Assembly: GCA_026990095.1 (NCBI GenBank)
Contig: JALSIL010000562.1
Span: 1 to 8,560, forward strand
Direction: 5' to 3'
Source of the DNA: Lysobacterales bacterium
Lineage (GTDB): Bacteria; Pseudomonadota; Gammaproteobacteria; Xanthomonadales; Marinicellaceae
DNA length: 8,560 nucleotides
Part shown: piece by piece, positions 1 to 5,221 of the stretch
Layout: each line of letters opens with the position of its first letter
Numbering within the stretch: the first letter of the stretch is position 1
Program-made: the position numbers and the translations under genes
Notes under the pieces: model-generated
The model's input: only the letters and a program-made list of their open reading frames with translations
What the model was told of the DNA's origin: nothing
Databases searched by the model: none

Positions 1-117
1 CTCGTATAATTGCCACAACAAGTAAGCAACAATTCCTCCAATTAAATAACCGTATCCTTCTTGGTTCATAGCTCCAAAAACAAAAAAACCAACAATAAAC
101 GCAATAACACTTTTCAT
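1..117 (-). CDS. N-terminus of a putative membrane protein (partial, cut by window edge)
   Basis: Reading leftward from an ATG at 117-115 gives 39 uninterrupted codons to the window edge. The peptide starts MKSVIAFIVGFFVFGAMNQE and continues with a second hydrophobic stretch ending in YLLWQLYE. Residues 4-17 and about 24-36 look like two short membrane segments separated by a small polar turn (NQEGYG). The upstream stretch (AAAGAACTGTTCT before ATG) has only a weak ribosome-binding site. It follows the amidohydrolase gene on the same strand after 164 bp, so it could be co-transcribed or have its own promoter. The Gly-rich hairpin followed by 'YLLWQLYE' resembles the start of DUF2339-type multi-pass membrane proteins, but 39 residues are too few to assign a family. 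Function unknown. Confidence 0.55.
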   Translation of the reverse strand, partial: MKSVIAFIVGFFVFGAMNQEGYGYLIGGIVAYLLWQLYE

Positions 118-203
118 AGAACAGTTCTTTAAAGATTAATAATTGATTCCATCATATAACAACTTCTGTTTTAAAAGAAAAGTAATTTGAAGAAGTAGCA
201 TAT

Positions 204-256
204 CTCAATACTTGAGGTTTAGTAAACCTGAATAGTTCAAATGAAATATTCAGGTT
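204..256. repeat. Cluster of overlapping inverted repeats between two minus-strand genes
   Basis: Three inverted repeats lie side by side: CTCAA/TTGAG (204-208 with 212-216), AGGTTTA/TAAACCT (215-221 with 223-229, one-base centre) and AACCTGAATA/TATTCAGGTT (225-234 with 247-256, 12-base loop). The last two share bases 225-229, so in RNA they cannot form together. The cluster lies downstream of the amidohydrolase stop and upstream of the small membrane gene. No T-run follows in the minus direction, so it is not a clear intrinsic terminator. It could be an mRNA 3'-end hairpin, an operator or an attenuator-like leader; the sequence alone does not decide. Confidence 0.5.
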
Positions 257-281
257 AATAGATTCATCCTTATGCGAGTTA

Positions 282-3200
282 TTATTCAAAATAGAATTTT
301 TCTCGCTTTACCTTATCAGGGAAAACTTGATTCATGGTGGCAGCATCATACAAACGACCGTTTTGCATCACTTGGTCAATTTTGTCCGAATTGCGAATAT
401 TATCTAAAGGATTTTCATTCAAAATAATTAAATCCGCTAATTTACCCACTTCAAGTGAACCTAAATCTTTATCCATGCCAATGTATTTGGCTCCGTCAAT
501 GGTGGCTGCGCGAATCACATTTAACGCAGACATGCCGCCTTGGGCAAACATCCACATTTCCCAATGCGCACCTAATCCTTCGCGTTGTCCGTGAGCACCA
601 AGCATCACTTTGACCCCTGCTTTTTGCAGCTTGGTTGCAACCTCAGCATTGCGGATATGGTTGTAATCCTCAATCGGTGCTTTGGTGCGGCGAACGGCTG
701 TTGGTTCGAGGATAAAACTCGGCACATATTTCGACAACAAAGGATGCTTCCAGACATCGGTGGTATCGTACCAGTATTTTTCTCCCCAAATTCCACCATA
801 GCCAACTATCAAAGTTGGTGTGTAAGCCGTTTGCGATTGTGACCAGAGTTGCACCACATCATCGTAAATCGCTGCCACTGGGATAGAATGCTCAATACCT
901 GTGTGTCCGTCAACTATCATATTGAGGTTATGTTGTAACAGTGAGCCACCTTCAGGAACAACCATTAAATTGGTTTGACGAGCCGCTTCAATAACTTGTT
1001 GGCGTTGTTCACGGCGTGGTTGGTTATAGGATTTTACCGAAAAAGCCCCAACATCTTGCATGCGTTGCAAGTGTCCAATCGCATCGTCCAAAGAATTCAC
1101 CGGTGCGGTGATAAATTGGGTCGCTCCGTATAAAATTGTGCCCGTTGAAAAAGTGCGTGGTGCGACAATCACACCAGCTTGTTGCATTTCGGCAGCGGAA
1201 AATACCGCAGCGGTATCGGCTGATGGGTTATGTTCGGTGGTGACACCAAAAGCCAGATTGGCATATGCGTGCCAATTGGTTTGTGGTGTGAGTTGGTTAT
1301 TGGCATAGGAGCCATGCCAATGCACATCGACAATACCAGGCATGATGGTTTTGCCTGTGACATCAATAGTTTTAGCACTTGATTGAATGTTTTCACCAAT
1401 TTCTACAATGCGGTTATTTTTTATCAAAATATCGCCCTTTTCAATCACTTCATCACCATTCATGGTGATAATACGTGCACCTTTTAATAAAACACTTGCT
1501 TGTGGTATATCGGCTTTTACAGCAAAATTGATTAATGTTGTTTGTGGTTTATTGTCTTTGTTGCCACCCAAATATTCAAATTTTTCTGCCAGTTTTTGTT
1601 GGTAAACAACGGGACCTAACGCCCACGATAATTCGCTTGAATTATGCAGCCACGTCAAATAATTGCCTGCATTTTTGGAAAATTTTTGTAACGGTAAATT
1701 ACTGGCTTTTGAACCTGTTGAGATAAACTTGCCACTTTGGATAAATGGCGTGACATAGACTTGAAAATTTTGAATAAATGCCAACCATTTATTATCAGGT
1801 GAAACGCTATAATTGCTTATCCACGTGCCCGAATAATGTTTTTGGCCTTTATTGCCCGATAAATCGGTGCTTTCAAGCTGTGTTGTTATGACTTCGCCTT
1901 TTTTGTCAGAGGTGGTGAAGAATACCCGTTTTGAACTCTTGGCAAAGAATGGCTCTGAACCATTTTTAGTGATTAAACTGCGTTTGCCCGATTTACGGTT
2001 GATAACAAAAATCCCTTTATCCTGCGAATACAAAGGTGAGGTTAAATAACCACCGCCGATGGCTTGAAAAACCACGGTTTTATTGTCAGCAGAAAGACTT
2101 GGATTGATGTAATGCCCAGGTTTTTTAGTAATTTGTTTCGATTTTCCTGAAAGCGTTGCAATTTTTACCGCACCCAAATCTTTGTCGTTCCATGTGACAT
2201 AGACGATGCTTTTGCCATCGGGTGAAAATTTAGGGTACATTTCAAAGCTGCCTGTTTGTTTGGTTAATCTTTTTGGGTTACCATTTGGCAATTTAACCGT
2301 ATAAAGATAGCCAAGGGATTGAAAAACTGCCATCTTGCCATCGGGTGACTTGTGTAACCAACGCAACATTTTAGCAGTAAATTGTTCGGGTGCTGGATTG
2401 ACTTTAACTTTTACGGCTTTGGAAATCTTACGGGTGTCATCCACCTGAAAAGGAATATCGGTGACTTTTTTAGTGGCAACATTTATGCGATGGATTTTAC
2501 CTTTGGCATAAAAGACAATGTCTTTGCCGCCATTTGTCCAAGCAAAAGTGGGATAAACACCATGAATTGCCCATGTTTCTTGCATATCTCGTTCTAAATT
2601 ATCATAGATTGGCGTGAGTTTTCCGCTTTCTCGGTCTTGCAAAAATAGCGTTGATTGGTTGCGAACCCGACGCACAAAGGCGAGTGTTTTGCCATCGGGT
2701 GAAGGCGTTGGACGCACCGCACCGCCAGGCCCTGAAACCCACACTTCTATCGCACCTGTTTTTAAATTAATGGCTTCGATGTCGTAAATTTGGTTATTTG
2801 AATCTTTAGAATACTCAAAGTATTTCCCAGGAGTAGCATCACGTGAGTACAAAACATACTTACCATCGGGTGTAAATATGGGTTCGCCTAAATCTTTTTG
2901 TTCGTTTGGTCGTTTGTTGAGTTGTACGCCATCACCACCTGATTTGTGGTACATCCAAATTTCACCTGCTCCAATCGAGCGCATACCTGTAAAATGTTTC
3001 CTAGCGATAATGTATTGCCCATCCATTGACCAAGCAGGTTGATTAAGCAGTCGAAATTTTTCTTTAGTCACTTGTTTTTGCTTGGAACCATCAACATTCA
3101 TCGTCCAAATATTATCCCCACCTCCTTGGTCGGTGGTAAAAGCGATGGATTTGCCATCAGGTGAAAATCTCGGTTGCATATCCCATGCCATTGAGTTGGT

Positions 3201-3449
3201 GATATTGGTGGCTTTGCCGCCAGTAATGGGCATGGTATAAATATCACCAAGCAAATCAAATGTAATGGTGTTTCCCTGAGCATTAATATCCAAGTTCATC
3301 CATGTGCCTGTTGATGTTTTGATGGTGGCGAGTGTGGTTTCACCTGGAGGATTATTGACATCCCATTTAGGTTTGTCTTTATCAGTTTTATCTTCACTAA
3401 AAGCAGGGGAAGCAATTAAAAGTGTTAACAACAGAATAAAATGTTTCAT
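282..3449 (-). CDS. Exported TolB-like beta-propeller / amidohydrolase fusion protein
   Basis: This is a 1055-residue protein. It starts with a Sec signal peptide (MKHFILLLTLLIASPAFS, cleavage near residue 16-18), so it acts in the periplasm or outside the cell. Residues about 40-620 form a PD40/TolB-type propeller, with repeats of the 'SPDGK' type at about 95, 140, 192, 250, 368, 408, 453 and 550. Residues about 650-1040 form an amidohydrolase-superfamily domain: the metal-binding HWH pair at 710-712 (PGIVDVHWHG), a candidate bridging lysine K806 (SVKSY), a candidate H854 (GIEHS), and the closing 'GSLEVGKLADLIIL' strand at 997-1010. The usual Asp after strand 8 is replaced by His (GAHGQ, H953) and the usual strand-5 His by Glu (PEGG, E833). 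As far as I recall this is typical of the propeller-fused subfamily. The likely role is hydrolysis of a peptide-like or cyclic amide substrate; the substrate is unknown. No good Shine-Dalgarno precedes the ATG, which starts 43 bp from the divergent methyltransferase. Confidence 0.92.
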   Translation of the reverse strand: MKHFILLLTLLIASPAFSEDKTDKDKPKWDVNNPPGETTLATIKTSTGTWMNLDINAQGNTITFDLLGDIYTMPITGGKATNITNSMAWDMQPRFSPDGKSIAFTTDQGGGDNIWTMNVDGSKQKQVTKEKFRLLNQPAWSMDGQYIIARKHFTGMRSIGAGEIWMYHKSGGDGVQLNKRPNEQKDLGEPIFTPDGKYVLYSRDATPGKYFEYSKDSNNQIYDIEAINLKTGAIEVWVSGPGGAVRPTPSPDGKTLAFVRRVRNQSTLFLQDRESGKLTPIYDNLERDMQETWAIHGVYPTFAWTNGGKDIVFYAKGKIHRINVATKKVTDIPFQVDDTRKISKAVKVKVNPAPEQFTAKMLRWLHKSPDGKMAVFQSLGYLYTVKLPNGNPKRLTKQTGSFEMYPKFSPDGKSIVYVTWNDKDLGAVKIATLSGKSKQITKKPGHYINPSLSADNKTVVFQAIGGGYLTSPLYSQDKGIFVINRKSGKRSLITKNGSEPFFAKSSKRVFFTTSDKKGEVITTQLESTDLSGNKGQKHYSGTWISNYSVSPDNKWLAFIQNFQVYVTPFIQSGKFISTGSKASNLPLQKFSKNAGNYLTWLHNSSELSWALGPVVYQQKLAEKFEYLGGNKDNKPQTTLINFAVKADIPQASVLLKGARIITMNGDEVIEKGDILIKNNRIVEIGENIQSSAKTIDVTGKTIMPGIVDVHWHGSYANNQLTPQTNWHAYANLAFGVTTEHNPSADTAAVFSAAEMQQAGVIVAPRTFSTGTILYGATQFITAPVNSLDDAIGHLQRMQDVGAFSVKSYNQPRREQRQQVIEAARQTNLMVVPEGGSLLQHNLNMIVDGHTGIEHSIPVAAIYDDVVQLWSQSQTAYTPTLIVGYGGIWGEKYWYDTTDVWKHPLLSKYVPSFILEPTAVRRTKAPIEDYNHIRNAEVATKLQKAGVKVMLGAHGQREGLGAHWEMWMFAQGGMSALNVIRAATIDGAKYIGMDKDLGSLEVGKLADLIILNENPLDNIRNSDKIDQVMQNGRLYDAATMNQVFPDKVKREKFYFE

Positions 3450-3492
3450 AGTTATGGTATCATTGATATTTATTAGCCGATAATTTTATCAC
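3450..3492. promoter_or_regulatory. Short divergent intergenic region
   Basis: Only 43 bp separate the start codons of the divergent amidohydrolase and methyltransferase genes. The stretch is AT-rich and contains a small inverted repeat GATAA-TT-TTATC (3479-3490) ending just before the methyltransferase ATG. I see no convincing -35/-10 pair and no Shine-Dalgarno for either gene. Promoter elements for each must overlap the other gene's 5' end, or the transcripts have very short leaders. Confidence 0.4.
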
Positions 3493-4125
3493 ATGACCTG
3501 TCCATTATGTTTGAATAAAACCATTGATTTTTATCATCAAGATAATCAACGAGATTATTGGCAATGTGTGCAGTGTAAATTGGTGTTTGTGAAACCAGAG
3601 TTTCAGCTTAACTCCCAACAAGAAAAATGCATTTATGATTTGCACCAAAACAACCCAAATGATTTAGGTTATCGAACATTTTTAAATAAATTACTTATTC
3701 CTTTACAAAAAAAGCTACCAAAAGATGCCAAAGGCTTAGATTTTGGTAGTGGTCCTGGTCCTGCAATCTCTGTTATAATGAAAGAGCAAGGAATCAATGT
3801 TGAGAATTATGATATTTACTATGATAATCGCCCAAAATTGTTAAAAAGGGTATACGATTTTATTACTTGTACAGAAGTGGTGGAACACTTGTATAATCCA
3901 CACGAAGTCTTCTCGCAATTAACTGCAATGCTCAAACCAAGTGGCTTACTTGGTATAATGACGAAAAGAGTTATCAATAAAGAAAAGTTTCGCAACTGGC
4001 ATTATAAAAATGACCCGACGCATGTGGGTTTTTATAGCGATGAGACTTTTGAGTTTATAGCAGAGCAGTGGAATTTTAAATTAGAGTTTGTATCAGAAGA
4101 TACTTTGATTTTGGAGAAGTTTTAA
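3493..4125 (+). CDS. Class I SAM-dependent methyltransferase with N-terminal zinc ribbon
   Basis: This 210-residue protein has two parts. Residues 1-35 form a putative zinc ribbon, with CxxC at Cys3/Cys6 and Cys25/Cys28. Residues about 60-210 form a Rossmann-type methyltransferase of the Methyltransf_23 kind: motif I is LDFGSGPGP (82-90), an acidic residue after strand 2 is near D107 (NYDIYY), and the post-II motif is TEVVEHL (127-133), followed by the MLKPSGLLGI strand (146-155). The C-terminal 'HVGFYSDETF' (177-186) is common in this family. There is no signal peptide, so it is cytoplasmic. The substrate cannot be read from sequence; relatives act on small molecules, sugars or RNA. It ends into a hairpin terminator shared with the convergent cold-shock gene. 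The start is the first ATG in the frame and places the CxxC at the very N-terminus, as in relatives. Confidence 0.85.
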   Translation: MTCPLCLNKTIDFYHQDNQRDYWQCVQCKLVFVKPEFQLNSQQEKCIYDLHQNNPNDLGYRTFLNKLLIPLQKKLPKDAKGLDFGSGPGPAISVIMKEQGINVENYDIYYDNRPKLLKRVYDFITCTEVVEHLYNPHEVFSQLTAMLKPSGLLGIMTKRVINKEKFRNWHYKNDPTHVGFYSDETFEFIAEQWNFKLEFVSEDTLILEKF

Positions 4126-4127
4126 GC

Positions 4128-4157
4128 AAAAAAAAGAGCAACTTAGTTGCTCTTTCT
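4128..4157 (-). terminator. Intrinsic terminator for the cold-shock gene, probably bidirectional
   Basis: A perfect 10-bp stem (AAAGAGCAAC at 4133-4142, GTTGCTCTTT at 4146-4155) encloses a TTA loop. On the plus strand a run of eight A (4128-4135) precedes it. This becomes a U-run after the stem in the minus-strand transcript, so it is a strong terminator for the cold-shock gene ending at 4182. In the plus direction the stem is followed by TTTCTTTG and can also stop the methyltransferase transcript. Confidence 0.9.
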
Positions 4158-4181
4158 TTGAATTATTGTGTAAATTTATAT

Positions 4182-4388
4182 TTATACAACAGTTACATTT
4201 GCAGCTTGAGGGCCTTTTTGACCGTCTTCTACGTCAAACTCAACCGCTTGTCCATCAGACAAAGTTTTGAATCCATCGCTTGCAATAGCTTTGAAATGTA
4301 CGAATACATCGCTGCCGCCTTCACGTTCGATAAAACCGAAACCTTTCTTCTCATCAAACCATTTTACTGTACCAGTAGTCTTACTCAT
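4182..4388 (-). CDS. CspA-family cold-shock protein
   Basis: This 68-residue protein is a single cold-shock (OB-fold) domain of the usual length. It has TGTVKWFDEKKGFGFIE (residues 5-21), containing the RNP1 motif KGFGFI, and RNP2 VFVHF (28-32), and ends QAANVTVV. Such proteins bind single-stranded RNA/DNA and melt mRNA secondary structure in the cytoplasm. A good Shine-Dalgarno GGAG (minus strand, 4400-4397) lies 8 nt before the ATG. Upstream is a long AT-rich gene-free stretch with a hairpin (4423-4440), which fits the long structured leaders of cspA-type mRNAs. Whether this paralogue is cold-induced or constitutive cannot be told from sequence. A strong hairpin terminator follows. Confidence 0.97.
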   Translation of the reverse strand: MSKTTGTVKWFDEKKGFGFIEREGGSDVFVHFKAIASDGFKTLSDGQAVEFDVEDGQKGPQAANVTVV

Positions 4389-4422
4389 TTGGAAATCTCC
4401 ATTATAATTTTAAATCTATAGC

Positions 4423-4440
4423 TAACTCAAAAGCGAGTTA
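4423..4440 (-). promoter_or_regulatory. Small hairpin in the cold-shock mRNA leader
   Basis: A perfect 6-bp inverted repeat (TAACTC at 4423-4428, GAGTTA at 4435-4440, six-base loop) lies 35 bp upstream of the cold-shock start codon. If transcribed it would form a leader hairpin about 22 nt upstream of the Shine-Dalgarno, where cspA-type leaders carry structure. The functional role is inferred. Confidence 0.4.
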
Positions 4441-4610
4441 ACCAATTATTGCTGTGAAATGTGGAACTAACTTACGTGGAACTGTTGAATGCAACTTAAG
4501 ACATTAAAATCGTATAAACATAAATAGTAGCTGTTCATCTTACCAGCCATAGCATTTTACCCGATATAAACACGATATCCACGATAAAAAGTGAAATAAA
4601 GAGATAATTG

Positions 4611-4660
4611 TTATGAAATAAGCCAAATAAGGCGGATTTTTCACCTCAATTTATGAAATA
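4611..4660 (+). repeat. 10-bp direct repeat TTATGAAATA, 40-bp period
   Basis: TTATGAAATA occurs at 4611-4620 and again at 4651-4660, exactly 40 bp apart, which is close to four helical turns. Both copies lie upstream of the sufU-type gene. A third nine-base match (TATGAAATA) lies at 6193-6201 upstream of the DUF1800 gene. It could be a regulator-binding motif or AT-rich coincidence. Confidence 0.35.
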
Positions 4661-4671
4661 GTGTGGTTTTA

Positions 4672-4692
4672 AAAGCCATTATTATTGGCTTT
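4672..4692. repeat. Inverted repeat AAAGCCA/TGGCTTT upstream of the sufU-type gene
   Basis: Seven-base arms at 4672-4678 and 4686-4692 enclose a 7-base AT loop. It is followed by ATTAAGGATTT, with no clear T-run, so a terminator is unlikely in the plus direction. It could be an operator or a leader hairpin of the downstream gene. Confidence 0.35.
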
Positions 4693-4763
4693 ATTAAGGA
4701 TTTAACTTCACAGGATTCATTTATTTGTGGGTTTTAAGCAATAAAAACTTTAAAATAGCACGA

Positions 4764-5207
4764 ATGGATATTAAGCAACTTTATAAAAAAACAATTTTAG
4801 AACATAACCGTAATCCGCGCAATTATGGCACACCTGAATCTTTTACTCATAAGGCAGAAGGATTAAACGCGATTTGTGGTGATCAGGTGTTTGTTTTTAT
4901 TACGGTTAAAGAGTGTGTAATTACGCAAATGAATTTTGATGGGGAAAGTTGTGCGATTTCTACCGCTTCTGCTTCGTTGATGACGGAGTTTTTGAAGGGT
5001 AAAACAGTGGATGAAGCTAAAGGTTTGTTTGCTGATTTTTGTCAATTAATGGATAAAAAGTCACCTGTTGAGTCAATTGATTCTTTGGGTGAGGTTAATA
5101 ATATGGCGGGAGTTAAAAAGTTTCCTGCTCGGATTAAGTCCGCAACATTGTGCTGGCACGCCATGAACGCAGCTTTGCTGGGTAATGAAACAGCGACTAC
5201 TGAATAG
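4764..5207 (+). CDS. sufU: SufU-type iron-sulfur cluster assembly protein
   Basis: From the ATG at 4764 this is 147 residues, the usual SufU length, with the family-typical opening MDIKQLYKKTILEHNRNPRN. It belongs to the IscU/NifU-N fold. The three conserved cysteines are C38 (AICGD, with D40), C63 (GESCAIS) and C130 (ATLCW). The SufU-specific insertion between the second and third cysteine, running into 'VKKFPARIKSATLCWHAM' (117-134), separates it from IscU. SufU proteins bind zinc and take persulfide sulfur from the SufS cysteine desulfurase, feeding SufBCD cluster assembly in the cytoplasm. Here the usual NPxCGD reads NAICGD. No sufBCDS genes are in view. The frame stays open upstream to a TTG at 4725 with AGGA nine bases before it, giving 13 extra residues. 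I prefer the ATG because relatives begin there, although it has no good Shine-Dalgarno. The gene ends 14 bp from the convergent cupredoxin gene. Confidence 0.9.
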   Translation: MDIKQLYKKTILEHNRNPRNYGTPESFTHKAEGLNAICGDQVFVFITVKECVITQMNFDGESCAISTASASLMTEFLKGKTVDEAKGLFADFCQLMDKKSPVESIDSLGEVNNMAGVKKFPARIKSATLCWHAMNAALLGNETATTE

Positions 5208-5221
5208 TTACAGTACCTCAC

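Larger units (their letters stand above)
4389..4763. promoter_or_regulatory. 375-bp gene-free divergent region (cold-shock leader and sufU upstream)
   Basis: No credible gene lies here. Visible structure, left to right: the cold-shock ribosome-binding site (4397-4400); an inverted repeat TAACTC/GAGTTA (4423-4440); a direct repeat GTGGAACT (4461-4468 and 4476-4483); three CGATA units about one helical turn apart (4562, 4573 and 4582); a 10-bp direct repeat TTATGAAATA (4611-4620 and 4651-4660); and an AAAGCCA/TGGCTTT hairpin (4672-4692). Promoters for both divergent genes must lie inside, but I cannot fix a convincing -35/-10 pair for either. Confidence 0.5.

Noticed and set aside
605..805. Second minus-strand open frame inside the amidohydrolase gene, with other plus-strand frames along the same gene
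   Set aside because: All overlap the clear 1055-residue gene in other frames, have no recognisable domains or ribosome-binding sites, and are shadows of its codon use.
4401..4406. Perfect TATAAT on the minus strand just before the cold-shock gene
   Set aside because: It ends right at the ribosome-binding site (GGAG at 4400-4397). A promoter there would start transcription within or after that site, so it is probably AT-rich coincidence.
4158..4421. Plus-strand open frame opposite the cold-shock gene
   Set aside because: Fully antisense to an unmistakable cold-shock domain and begins inside the terminator region; no family features.
4725..4763. TTG start extending the SufU-type protein by 13 residues
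   Set aside because: AGGA is well spaced before it, but the added residues (MWVLSNKNFKIAR) have no match to the family opening, while MDIKQLY fits exactly. Kept only as an alternative.
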